The translations under genes were made by a program, and so were the position numbers. Below the pieces are notes generated by a model. It made no database searches, was not told the origin of the DNA, and saw nothing but the letters and a program-made list of their open reading frames with translations. This document shows positions 25,996 through 34,189 of a DNA stretch of 64,000 nucleotides, in pieces. The stretch comes from Pseudomonas sp. PDM18 (GTDB taxonomy: Bacteria > Pseudomonadota > Gammaproteobacteria > Pseudomonadales > Pseudomonadaceae): NCBI RefSeq assembly GCF_014852585.1, contig NZ_JACVBX010000006.1, forward strand, positions 248,001 to 312,000. Direction: 5' to 3'. Positions within the stretch are counted from its first letter, which is position 1, and every line of letters begins with the position of its first letter.

Positions 25996-26376
25996 TCAGG
26001 CCAGCATGTAGAGGTTTCGCAGGGTGCTGTGCACGGTGCATTCGCCGGTCCAGCCGGCCGGGAACAGCACCAGGGTATCGGGTTCGATCTCGATCACCTC
26101 GCCCTCGTCGGAGCGGTAGGTGGCGCGGCCTGCAACGAAGTGGCAGAGCTCATCGCGCGGGATCGACAGCCGCCAGCGGCCGGGGCTGCAGACCCACAGG
26201 CCGGTTTCCGGGCTGTTGTTCGGGCCTTTGAACAGCAGACGCCCACTGGAGTGCGAGACGCCCTCCAGCGCGTCAGATTGCACACCCCAGTCCACCAGGT
26301 CGTCGTAGTCGCGGGCGCCGAGGATGTGTGGCGCAGTGCTCTCTCCATTAAAGGAAGCGGCCTTGAACTCAGGCAT
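25996..26376 (-). CDS. DUF861-type cupin protein, copy A
   Basis: A 126-residue cupin. Motifs RLSIPRDELCHFVAGRATYR and GEVIEIEPDTLVLFPAGWTG align with copy B in order and spacing, as do the ends (CTVHSTLRNLYML versus CTVHETIKKVYMI), so the two arose by duplication. Its start overlaps the end of the glycosyltransferase gene by 8 bp, indicating tight coupling. The 65 bp between the two cupins contain a ribosome site for copy B and no terminator. Confidence 0.85.
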   Translation of the reverse strand: MPEFKAASFNGESTAPHILGARDYDDLVDWGVQSDALEGVSHSSGRLLFKGPNNSPETGLWVCSPGRWRLSIPRDELCHFVAGRATYRSDEGEVIEIEPDTLVLFPAGWTGECTVHSTLRNLYMLA

Positions 26377-27673
26377 GGTTCACCGCCTTGCCCTGCACCA
26401 ACTGGTCGAGGATGCGCGCGGCGTCTTCCGGGCCCTTGCGCGAGCGCATGTAGTCGCTGGTGCGGGCCAGGCGCTCCTTCATCAGCTCATCGCCCAGCAG
26501 TTGGGCGATGTTGCGCGCCAAGTCTTCCTCGCTCCAGTCGTAGCGGTCCATGCGCAGGCCGTGGCCGCTTTCCTGGGCGCGCATGGCGTTGTCGTGGCCG
26601 TCCCAGACGTAGGGCATGACGATGGCCGGTTTACCGAAGAACAGGCACTCGGTGAAGCTGTTGTTGCCGCCGTGGTGGATCACCCCGTCGACCTGGGCGA
26701 TCACCGAGGGCTGCGGATACCAGTTGGAAACGATCACGTTGTCCGGCAGGTCGGTGTACTTCTCCACGTGCTCGCCGACGTTGAACAGCGCGCGGTACGG
26801 CAGCTTGCCGATGGTGACGACCAGGCGCTTGAGCAGCTCGACATCGCCCGAGCCCAGGCTGCCGAAGCTCACGTACAACAGCGGCTTGTCGTTGTGCGCC
26901 TTGAACTGCGGGATCTCGTAGGGCTTGTCGGTGCGTACGCAGCCTTGCAGATAATGGAACTGCCGTGCCGGCAGCGGATGGCGGCGCTGGAACTTCACCG
27001 GGTCCGGGTAGAGCAGCAGGTTCATGTAGGGCGACTCTTCGAAGAAGGTGCCCAGCGGATACGGCCGCTCGCCACACTCGGCGAGGAAGTCGTTGAAGTC
27101 GGCGTGGATCGGCGCGATCACTTCCTCGAAGCGCTTCTGGAAGCGCGCATGGCCGTCCTTGTCGTCGACGCTCATGCCCGACAGGTACGGTGGGATGTCC
27201 GGGTCGTGCACTTCGTTTTCCGAGCAGGAGATGATCCGCACCCAGGGCTTGCCGTAATGCTTGATGGCCGGGAAGAGGATCACGTTGTCGACGCAGATCA
27301 GGTCCGGTTTGATCCGGTCGAGGATCGCCGGCAGCTCCTTCTGCGCCCACTTGGAGGTGGAGACGATGGCCTCCCAGCATTCCTTCACGTAGTTGTCGAG
27401 CTGGTCGATCGGCGCCTTGCGGAAGTTGGGGATGTGGCCGTTGATGAAGTCGGTCCAGTAGCGCGCCATCTCCTCGGCCGGCATCGGCTCGGACATGTTC
27501 ACGTAGTGCTCCTCGAAGCCGTAGGCCGAGTACACCCCGGTCATCCCCGGATCGGTGAGGAACACCGCCTTGTGCCCCAGCGCCTCGCAGGCCTGGGCGA
27601 TCCCTACCGAGTTGAGGGCCGGGCCGTAGGCGGCCTCGGGGAAGAATGCGATGACCTTGCGTTCACTACTCAT
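26369..27673 (-). CDS. GT1-family glycosyltransferase (MGT/UGT-like), copy A
   Basis: A 434-residue GT-B glycosyltransferase without signal peptide. The N-terminal acceptor domain starts KVIAFFPEAAYGPALNSVGI and has the unusual conserved block VDNVILFPAI...PWVRIISCSENE. The C-terminal UGT donor-binding signature is NWYPQPSVIAQVDGVIHHGG followed by NNSFTECLFFGKP and DGHDNAMR. Such enzymes move a sugar from a nucleotide sugar to a small hydrophobic or amine-bearing acceptor. It lies 45 bp downstream of the ABC ATPase and overlaps the cupin, so it is part of the operon. It is paralogous to the glycosyltransferase at 32831-34117. Donor and acceptor are unknown. Confidence 0.88.
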   Translation of the reverse strand: MSSERKVIAFFPEAAYGPALNSVGIAQACEALGHKAVFLTDPGMTGVYSAYGFEEHYVNMSEPMPAEEMARYWTDFINGHIPNFRKAPIDQLDNYVKECWEAIVSTSKWAQKELPAILDRIKPDLICVDNVILFPAIKHYGKPWVRIISCSENEVHDPDIPPYLSGMSVDDKDGHARFQKRFEEVIAPIHADFNDFLAECGERPYPLGTFFEESPYMNLLLYPDPVKFQRRHPLPARQFHYLQGCVRTDKPYEIPQFKAHNDKPLLYVSFGSLGSGDVELLKRLVVTIGKLPYRALFNVGEHVEKYTDLPDNVIVSNWYPQPSVIAQVDGVIHHGGNNSFTECLFFGKPAIVMPYVWDGHDNAMRAQESGHGLRMDRYDWSEEDLARNIAQLLGDELMKERLARTSDYMRSRKGPEDAARILDQLVQGKAVNHA

Positions 27674-27718
27674 GGTGCTCTCCTGTAAGTCTTGTTCTTG
27701 AAATCAGTTCTTAAAGAG

Positions 27719-28798
27719 TCAGTGAGTCAGCACGCGGCCGTGCCGCGCATCCCAGCCCAGGCGCACCGGCATGCCGGCGGCAAGGCGCAAGAAGTCGTAG
27801 TCCGAGGACGGCACGCGGACGATCAGCGGCTTGCTGGACAGCGCCGTGTTCACGTGCAGGTTGGTGTCCAGGCCGTGGTAGGCCACTTCGGCCACCTCGC
27901 CATGGACCTGGTTGTCGGTGGCCGGCGTGGCATCGGTGAGCACGCGCAGACGCTCCGGGCGCAGCGCCAGGGTGACGCTCTCCGGGCTGGACTCGGCGGT
28001 GGTCTCGATGCTCAGCACCTGGTCGCCGGCCTGCAGGCGGTTGGTTCCCACGCGGCGTCCCTCGATCAGATTGCTGACGCCGATGAAGTCGGCGACGAAG
28101 CGGCTGCCCGGGTTCTCGTACAGCTCGCTGGGGCTGCCGCACTGGCAGACCTTGCCGTCGCGCAGCACGGCCATGCGGTCGGACATGACCAGGGCTTCTT
28201 CCTGGTCGTGGGTGACCATGATGAAAGTGATGCCGCTCTCGTGCTGCAGGCGCTTGAGTTCCAGCTGCATCTTCTCGCGCAGCTTCTTGTCCAGCGCACC
28301 GAGCGGTTCATCCAGCAGCAGCACTCGCGGGCGCTTGACCAGCGCACGGGCCAGGGCGACGCGCTGGCGCTGGCCGCCGGAGAGCTGGTCCGGTCGGCGG
28401 TTGGCCAGCGGCCCGAGCTGCGCGGTTTCCAGCACCGCATCGACGCGCTGGCGGATTTCAGCGGCCGGCAACTTCTCCATCTCCAGGCCGTAGGCGATGT
28501 TGCCGCGCACGGTCATGTTGGGGAACAGCGCATAGGACTGGAACATCAGGTTCAGCGGGCGCTTGTTCGGCGGCAGCGGCGAGATGTCCTGGCCATTGAG
28601 GTAGATGGCGCCGGAGCTGGGCGTCTCGAAGCCTGCGATCATCCGCATCAGGGTGGTCTTGCCGCAGCCGGAGGGGCCCAGCAGCGCGAAGAACTCGTTC
28701 TCGCGGATCGCCAGGGACACCTGGTCCACCGCCGTCAGGCCCTCGCCGTAGGATTTGCTCACCTGCTCCAACACGAGCAGGTCGGATGACTTAGTCAT
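27719..28798 (-). CDS. ABC transporter ATP-binding protein, PotA/PotG-like
   Basis: A 359-residue ATPase of the polyamine/opine type. Walker A is GPSGCGKTT (41-49), signature LSGGQRQRVALARAL, Walker B VLLLDEPLGALD and the switch His in MVTHDQEEAL. The C-terminal TOBE-like region (about 275-350) contains VTLALRPERLRV. It energises import through the two permeases just upstream; the permease stop (28791) overlaps its start by 8 bp. Confidence 0.93.
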   Translation of the reverse strand: MTKSSDLLVLEQVSKSYGEGLTAVDQVSLAIRENEFFALLGPSGCGKTTLMRMIAGFETPSSGAIYLNGQDISPLPPNKRPLNLMFQSYALFPNMTVRGNIAYGLEMEKLPAAEIRQRVDAVLETAQLGPLANRRPDQLSGGQRQRVALARALVKRPRVLLLDEPLGALDKKLREKMQLELKRLQHESGITFIMVTHDQEEALVMSDRMAVLRDGKVCQCGSPSELYENPGSRFVADFIGVSNLIEGRRVGTNRLQAGDQVLSIETTAESSPESVTLALRPERLRVLTDATPATDNQVHGEVAEVAYHGLDTNLHVNTALSSKPLIVRVPSSDYDFLRLAAGMPVRLGWDARHGRVLTH

Positions 28799-29606
28799 GG
28801 GCTTTGGGCACCTTGTTCAGACGTTGGGAGGCAAACAGCGCGGTGAAGCTGACCAGCATCACCAGGGTGGCGAGGGCGTTGATTTCCGGGGTCACGCCGA
28901 AGCGGATCATCGAGTAGATCTGCATCGGCAGTGTGGTGGAGGCGCTGCCGGAACCGGAGTTGAAGAAGGCGATGATGAATTCGTCCACCGACAGGGTGAA
29001 CGCCAGCAACCCGCCGGCCAGCACGCCGGGGAAGATCGCCGGCAGCAGCACGCGGCGCGCGGTGGTGAACCAGCCGGCGCCCAGGTCGATGGAGGCTTCG
29101 AGGATCGAGTAGTCGAAGTGCTTGAGCCGTGTGCGCACCACCGCGCAGACGAAGGCAATGTTGAAGACCACGTGGCTGAGGATGATCGAGTGCAGCCCCA
29201 GGCTCATCTTCAGCAGGTTGAAGAAGCTCAGCAGCGCGATGGCCAGGACGATGTCGGGGATGATCATCGGCGCCATCAGCAGCGTGTCGGCGAGGTTCGC
29301 ACCCTTCTTGCCGGGGTTGTTGCGTGCGCGCATCTCCACTCCGAGGGCGAGCAGCGTGCCGAGCACGCAGGCGATGAAGGTGGAAGTCAGCGCGACGATC
29401 AGTGTGTTCAGCGCCGCGTGCTGGATCGAGGCGTTGGCCAGCAGCTTGGCGTACCACTTCAGCGACGCGCCGCCCCAGGCGGTGGGCAGGCCGCTGGCGT
29501 TGAACGACAGCAGGATCAGCACCAGGATCGGTACATAGAGGAAGGCGTACACCAGCCACAGGTGCGCGCCGAGGGCGATCACGGAGACGTTACTGGAGTT
29601 ACGCAT
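28791..29606 (-). CDS. ABC transporter permease, PotC/PotI-like
   Basis: A 271-residue inner-membrane permease with about six helices. The EAA loop reads EASIDLGAGWFTTARRVLLP, contacting the ATPase. ATG 29606 has GGAGGG upstream and overlaps the end of the first permease by 8 bp. It forms a heterodimeric channel with that permease. The family (PotC, PotI, YdcV) imports polyamines and related cations. Confidence 0.92.
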   Translation of the reverse strand: MRNSSNVSVIALGAHLWLVYAFLYVPILVLILLSFNASGLPTAWGGASLKWYAKLLANASIQHAALNTLIVALTSTFIACVLGTLLALGVEMRARNNPGKKGANLADTLLMAPMIIPDIVLAIALLSFFNLLKMSLGLHSIILSHVVFNIAFVCAVVRTRLKHFDYSILEASIDLGAGWFTTARRVLLPAIFPGVLAGGLLAFTLSVDEFIIAFFNSGSGSASTTLPMQIYSMIRFGVTPEINALATLVMLVSFTALFASQRLNKVPKAHD

Positions 29607-30471
29607 GGCGTTCGCCCTCCGCACCCTGGGCCCGGCGCGAGACCATGGCCTGGATGAACAGCAGCAACATCATGATGCCGATCAGGAAGAAGCTCAGCGC
29701 CGCGCCGAACGGCCAGTCCCGCGCGGTGAGGAACTGCGCGTAAATCAGGTTGCCGACCATCTGCACCTGCTTGCCGCCCAGCAGGTCGGCGGTGATGAAG
29801 TTGCCGATCGACAGCACGAAGACGAACACCGCGCCGGCGGCCACGCCCGGCACCGACAGCGGCAGAATCACGCGGCGGAAGGTGGTCCAGCCGGAAGCGC
29901 CAAGGTCCCGCGAGGCTTCCCAGAGTTCGTTGTCGATACGCGACAGCGAGCTGTAGATGGCGAGGATGACGAAGGGGATGTAGTTGTAGACCAGCCCGAG
30001 CACCACGGTGGAATCGGTGTAGAGCATGCTGATCGGCTCGCCGCTGTAGCCCAGCAGGCTGAACAGGCGATTGAGCAAGCCCTCGCGGTTGAGCAGGACG
30101 ATCCAGGCGTAGGTGCGGATCAGGTAATTGCTCCAGAACGGCAGCATCACCAGGAACAGGAACACCGCCTGCCGGCGTGGCGTGCTGCGGGTGATGGCGT
30201 AGGCCGCCGGGTAGCCGATGAGCACCGCGAACAGCGTGGCGAGGCCGGCGATCTTCGCCGAACGCAGGAGGATGTCGAGGTACAGGGGGTCCACCGCGCG
30301 GCGATAGTTTTCCCAGGTGAACACGTAGTCGATGCCGCCGTAGGCACCGCGCTCGAGGAAGCTGTAGACCAGCACCAGCAGGCACGGCAGCAGCAGGAAC
30401 AGGGCCAGCCAGCCCAGACCGGGCGCGAGCAGCCAGGCCGACAATTTGCGGTCGGCGGATAAAGCGGTCAT
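29599..30471 (-). CDS. ABC transporter permease, PotB/PotH-like
   Basis: A 290-residue permease with about six helices, starting MTALSADRKLSAWLLAPGLG; GGGGGAA precedes the ATG at 30471. The EAA loop is EASRDLGASGWTTFRRVILP and the LPFWSNYLIRTYAWIVLL segment is characteristic of the PotB/PotH group. It lies 91 bp after the binding-protein gene; the gap holds an imperfect hairpin that may lower permease expression relative to the binding protein. Confidence 0.92.
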   Translation of the reverse strand: MTALSADRKLSAWLLAPGLGWLALFLLLPCLLVLVYSFLERGAYGGIDYVFTWENYRRAVDPLYLDILLRSAKIAGLATLFAVLIGYPAAYAITRSTPRRQAVFLFLVMLPFWSNYLIRTYAWIVLLNREGLLNRLFSLLGYSGEPISMLYTDSTVVLGLVYNYIPFVILAIYSSLSRIDNELWEASRDLGASGWTTFRRVILPLSVPGVAAGAVFVFVLSIGNFITADLLGGKQVQMVGNLIYAQFLTARDWPFGAALSFFLIGIMMLLLFIQAMVSRRAQGAEGERHA

Positions 30472-30532
30472 GCGTAGTTCCCCCAACCCCACGCCAGGCG
30501 GGGTGCTTCAGGGTTATTCCGAAGAGCGTTAC

Positions 30533-30553
30533 GGGGCACCGGCGCGGCGCCCC
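30533..30553 (-). promoter_or_regulatory. Imperfect GC hairpin between binding protein and permease genes
   Basis: GGGGC (30533-30537) and GCCCC (30549-30553), with further partial pairing (CC/GG) inside, form a hairpin ten bases after the binding-protein stop at 30563 without a T-tract. Such structures often stabilise the upstream mRNA or attenuate read-through. Function is inferred from position only. Confidence 0.35.
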
Positions 30554-30562
30554 TGCGCAGCC

Positions 30563-31612
30563 TTACTGGGCCGCCATGATCTCGGTCACAGCGCGGGTGT
30601 AGGCCTTCTGCGTCGAACCGCCGACGTCACGCAACTGCTGCTGCTTGACCAGCTCTGCCGGCGTGGTGGTGAGGTTCGGGTACTTGGCCAGCAGGTCCGG
30701 CTTGAGCGTCGCCATCGCCGCCTGGTTGGGCACCTTGTAGAGGATGTTCTCGGCGACCCAGGCGTGGTTCGCCGGCTCCAGCATGTAGTTGATGAAGCGG
30801 TAGGCGGCGTCGGGGTTCTTCGAGCTTTTCAGCACGACCATGGTGTCCACCCAGAGGTCGGAACCTTCCTTGGGCACGACGAACTTGATCGACTCGTTGG
30901 CCTGGGTGCCGTAGTTGCACCAGCCGTCCCAGGCGTGGGCCATCAGCGCCTCGCCCGAGGCCAGCTTGGAGTAGAAGGTGGTGTCGTCGAAGGACAGCAG
31001 GCGTTTCTTGGTGGCGATCAGCTGGTCGCGCACCGCGTTGATCTGCTCCGGGTTGCCGTCGTTCACCGACCAGCCGTTGGCGAGGAAGCCGGCGCCCAGC
31101 AGCCAGCGGTCGGTGGCGAGCATGGTGGTCTTGCCCTTGAGGGCGTCGGAGGGCTTGAGCAGGTCGCTCCAGCTCGAAGGCGCCGGGCTGACCTTGTCCG
31201 AGCGGTAGCAGATGCCGGTGGTGCCCCAGGTGTAAGGCACGGAGAAGTGGTTGCCGACGTCGTACTCGAGCTTCTGCGCTTCGGGGTAGAGATTCTTCAG
31301 GTTCGGTACCTTGGCCGGATCGATCTCGGCGAGCAGGCCCTGCTTGTGCAGGATCTCGGCAAAGGGCGAGGAAACGAACACCACGTCATAGCCTTCACCG
31401 CCGGAGGCCATGAGCTTGCCCATGATCTCTTCGTTGGTGGCGTGGAGAGATTTGTCGGCTTCGAGGCCAGTGGCTTTCTGGAACTTCTCCAGGTTGTCCG
31501 GGGCCATGTAGCCGTCCCAGATGGAGATCACCAGATCCTTGGCACTGGCCGTGGTGGCGGACAGCGTGAGCGCGAGGGTTGCCCCTGCGTAGAGCATGGT
31601 CTTCAGCTTCAT
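30563..31612 (-). CDS. Periplasmic PotF/SpuD-like substrate-binding protein
   Basis: A 349-residue periplasmic solute-binding protein, first gene of the nine-gene operon. Signal peptide MKLKTMLYAGATLALTLSAT is cleaved near TASA-KD. The ligand-pocket strand VISIWDGYMAPDNLEKFQKA matches the position of WSDYIAPD in PotF. Other features: YDVVFVSS, SVPYTWGTTGICYRSDKV and AHAWDGWCNYG. The ATG at 31612 has AGGTG upstream; an in-frame GTG nine bases earlier overlaps this site. The family binds putrescine, spermidine and related cationic ligands, but several pocket residues differ from PotF, so the true ligand may be another amine. Confidence 0.9.
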   Translation of the reverse strand: MKLKTMLYAGATLALTLSATTASAKDLVISIWDGYMAPDNLEKFQKATGLEADKSLHATNEEIMGKLMASGGEGYDVVFVSSPFAEILHKQGLLAEIDPAKVPNLKNLYPEAQKLEYDVGNHFSVPYTWGTTGICYRSDKVSPAPSSWSDLLKPSDALKGKTTMLATDRWLLGAGFLANGWSVNDGNPEQINAVRDQLIATKKRLLSFDDTTFYSKLASGEALMAHAWDGWCNYGTQANESIKFVVPKEGSDLWVDTMVVLKSSKNPDAAYRFINYMLEPANHAWVAENILYKVPNQAAMATLKPDLLAKYPNLTTTPAELVKQQQLRDVGGSTQKAYTRAVTEIMAAQ

Positions 31613-31688
31613 CTTGCGCACCTGACGATTGGTTGTTGTTGTGTCGACGGCAGCGGAACGAAAAGCGTACTACATGTCTTTTTTTCAA

Positions 31689-31717
31689 AATAAAAACCGA
31701 ACCACTGGCGAAGTCAA
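31689..31717 (-). promoter_or_regulatory. Sigma-70-type promoter of the ABC/GT/kinase/ALDH operon
   Basis: On the minus strand TTGACT (31717-31712), a 17-base spacer and TTTATT (31694-31689) form a good sigma-70 promoter. Transcription would start near 31682, giving a leader of about 70 nt to the ATG at 31612. An A/T tract around 31678-31696 overlaps the -10 and is a likely regulator target. Confidence 0.65.
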
Positions 31718-31811
31718 CCATTTCTTGCATTCTTGTTGGACCACCCACGCTGTGGCATAAGGGGTCGCCCCGCGGCGACACGCCTGCCGGGGCCTGCTGG
31801 AGAGAAGCCGC

Positions 31812-32744
31812 TTGAGCAAGGACACCGAGAAAAGACCGCGCACCAACCACCTGGAACTGGCCCGGCGGATCATCGAGCACGCCCAGGACACCGGACTGGG
31901 AGACGGCGACGGCCTGTCCGAGCAGCAACTGGCGCGCACTTTCGGCGTGTCGCGCACGCTGATCCGCGCAGGGCTGGACCTGCTGCTGGAGCAGCAACTG
32001 GTGGCCCACGAGCCGGGCAAGGGCTATCGTCTCGCCGCCGACCCTTCCGCCCAGATCCTCGGCCCCGCCCTGCCCCAGGCCGAGGAACAGGCGCTGGCCG
32101 CCTCGGTGCTGCGCGACCGCATGGCCGGGCGGCTGGGCAACAGCCTCAGCGCCAGCGAGCTGATGCGCCGCTACGACATCGGCCGCGCCGCCGCGCAGAA
32201 GGTGCTGGCGCAGCTCAGCGAAGACCAGGTGCTGGAACGCGGCGCCGGGCAGAGCTGGTCTTTCCGCCCGCTGCTGAACAACCTCGCGGCGCTGGAAGAC
32301 AGCCTGCGCTACCGGCTGATCCTCGAGCCCGAAGCGCTGCTGGCGCCCGGCTTCGACCCCGACCTCGCGCGCCTCGCCCTGCTGCGCGGCGCCATGGAAG
32401 ATCTGCTCGGCGCGCCCATTGAGCGCTTCGACGTGGCGCAGTTCCGCGAGCTGGACATTGGCTTCCACGAATTGATCGCCCAAGGGTGCGGCAACCGTTT
32501 CATCGGCGATTCGTTGCTGCAACACCAGCGCCTGCGCCGCCTGCCCAACCTGCTGCCGATGGTCAGCGTGCACCGCCTGCAGGAAGCGCTGCGCGAGCAC
32601 CTGCGGATCATCGAACAGATCGAGCGCGGCCAGCTGGAGGTCGCCGCCGACCTGATGCGCCTGCACCTGCGGCTGTCCTTCGCGCAGCGCCCGCAGACCG
32701 CCAACCGCGGGATTCCGCAGTCATTCGCCAGCGCACGCCGCTAA
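31812..32744 (+). CDS. GntR-family regulator with FCD-like C-terminus
   Basis: A 310-residue regulator. I start at a TTG (31812) preceded by GGAGAGAAG. The N-terminal winged helix-turn-helix (about 12-80) has LSEQQLARTFGVSRTLIRAG and GKGYRLA. A second helix-turn-helix-like segment follows (about 100-152: SASELMRRYDIGRAAAQKVL), then an FCD-like all-helical effector domain (about 155-295) with HxxLI and HLRIIEQIERGQLEVAADLM. It is divergent from the ABC operon across a 199-bp gap and upstream of the second glycosyltransferase, so it is the obvious candidate regulator of both. The effector is unknown. Confidence 0.88.
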   Translation: MSKDTEKRPRTNHLELARRIIEHAQDTGLGDGDGLSEQQLARTFGVSRTLIRAGLDLLLEQQLVAHEPGKGYRLAADPSAQILGPALPQAEEQALAASVLRDRMAGRLGNSLSASELMRRYDIGRAAAQKVLAQLSEDQVLERGAGQSWSFRPLLNNLAALEDSLRYRLILEPEALLAPGFDPDLARLALLRGAMEDLLGAPIERFDVAQFRELDIGFHELIAQGCGNRFIGDSLLQHQRLRRLPNLLPMVSVHRLQEALREHLRIIEQIERGQLEVAADLMRLHLRLSFAQRPQTANRGIPQSFASARR

Positions 32745-32830
32745 GTATTTTTCACTCACGGTGTTTTTTTTAACGAAAAAATGCAGTATCAGTTTCACGC
32801 AGTGCCCGTGAGCAACACCCGGATGTGCCC

Positions 32831-34117
32831 ATGACGCAAAGAACCAGAACCATAGCCTTCTTCCCCGAGGCCAGTTTCGGCGCCGCGCTGAACTGCATCG
32901 GCATCGCCCAGGCCCTGCGCGATCTCGGCGCCCGCCCGGTGTTCATCTGCCATGCGCACTTCCAGGGCATCTTCGCCGAGTACGGGTTCGCCGAGTACCC
33001 GCTGCAGTTGGACTCGCCGCTCTCCGCGGCCGACCACCAGCACTACTGGGAGCGCTTCATCGAGCGCAATGTGCCCTACTTCGACCAGCCGCCCATGGCG
33101 CAGATCGACAGCTACGTGGCGCCGGCCTGGGAAGCCATCATCGACACCGCCATCGAATCGGAAAAGCCGCTGCAGCAACTGCTCGCCCGGCTCAAGCCGG
33201 ACGCCATCGTACTGGACAACGTCGTCAGCTTCCCGGCCATCGCCGCGGCCGGCTGCCCCTGGGTGCGCATGGTCTCCTGCGCGGAAACCGAGCTGCCCGA
33301 CGCCGCCGTGCCGCCCTATCTGTCCGGCGCCAGCAGCAGCGATGAGCAGGCCTGCGCCATCTACCGCGAGCACTATCTGCAGGCCACGAAACCGGCACAC
33401 GAGCGCTTCGCCCGTTTTCTCGCCGAGTGCGGCCACCCCGCCCTGCCCGCCGGCCAGTTCCTCGAGGACTCGCCCTGGCTCAACCTGCTGTTGTCGCCGA
33501 CACCGGTACGCTACGAGCGCAAGAAGCCGCTGCCGGCCGAGCGCTACCTGTACCTCGACGGCTGCGTCCGCAGCGAAGCGCCGTACATCCCACCGCAGTT
33601 TCCCCGGCATGACGACGCACCGCTGATCTACGTGAGTTTCGGTAGCCTCGGCGCCGCCGACGTGGCGATGATGCGCCGGCTGATCGACGCCGTGGCGCAG
33701 TTGCCCTATCGCTTCCTGATCAACGTTGGCGCCTACCGCGAGCACTACGACACGGTGCCGGACAACGTCTACCTCGACAGCTGGTATCCGCAACCGGCGG
33801 TGCTGCGCGAGTGCCAGCTGTTCATCCACCACGGCGGCAACAACAGCTTCTGCGAGGCGCTGTATTTCGGACTGCCGTCGGTGATCATCCCCTACTGCTG
33901 GGACGGCCACGACAACGCCCGGCGCGCTGATGAAGTGGGTGTGGCGCGCTACCTGCCGCGCTTCGAGAACCCGCTGGCGGCGCTGCCCACAGCCCTCGCC
34001 GAACTGCTCGCGGACACGGCCATGGAGAAACGCCTGAACGCCGTGCGCGAACAGATGCAGGCGTCGCGCGGCACCGAGGCGGCGGCGCTGGCGATCCTCG
34101 GCGTCTGCGCAGACTGA
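32831..34117 (+). CDS. GT1-family glycosyltransferase (MGT/UGT-like), copy B
   Basis: A 428-residue GT-B enzyme, clearly paralogous to copy A: TIAFFPEASFGAALNCIGIA at the N-terminus, LDNVVSFPAI, PWVRMVSCAETEL, PPYLSG, and the donor-site block SWYPQPAVLRECQLFIHHGG, NNSFCEALYFG and DGHDNARR. Identity by eye is roughly 40-50 percent over the full length, so this is an old duplication. It follows the GntR gene by 86 bp and lies outside the minus-strand operon but under the same intergenic control region. Acceptor and sugar donor unknown. The ATG at 32831 gives the better N-terminus than the GTG two codons upstream. Confidence 0.88.
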   Translation: MTQRTRTIAFFPEASFGAALNCIGIAQALRDLGARPVFICHAHFQGIFAEYGFAEYPLQLDSPLSAADHQHYWERFIERNVPYFDQPPMAQIDSYVAPAWEAIIDTAIESEKPLQQLLARLKPDAIVLDNVVSFPAIAAAGCPWVRMVSCAETELPDAAVPPYLSGASSSDEQACAIYREHYLQATKPAHERFARFLAECGHPALPAGQFLEDSPWLNLLLSPTPVRYERKKPLPAERYLYLDGCVRSEAPYIPPQFPRHDDAPLIYVSFGSLGAADVAMMRRLIDAVAQLPYRFLINVGAYREHYDTVPDNVYLDSWYPQPAVLRECQLFIHHGGNNSFCEALYFGLPSVIIPYCWDGHDNARRADEVGVARYLPRFENPLAALPTALAELLADTAMEKRLNAVREQMQASRGTEAAALAILGVCAD

Positions 34118-34156
34118 GCCCGCCACGGGAACCGCTCCAGGACGCTTCACCCGCTA

Positions 34157-34178
34157 GCCTCGCCCCTTGGGGCGAGGC
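34157..34178. terminator. Perfect GC palindrome between convergent genes
   Basis: GCCTCGCCCC (34157-34166), two-base loop TT, GGGGCGAGGC (34169-34178). It lies between the convergent glycosyltransferase B (ends 34117) and DUF1254 gene (ends 34190). There is no T-tract on either side, so it may act as a bidirectional barrier or mRNA 3' stabiliser rather than a classical terminator. Confidence 0.55.
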
Positions 34179-34189
34179 ACACTCCAAGG

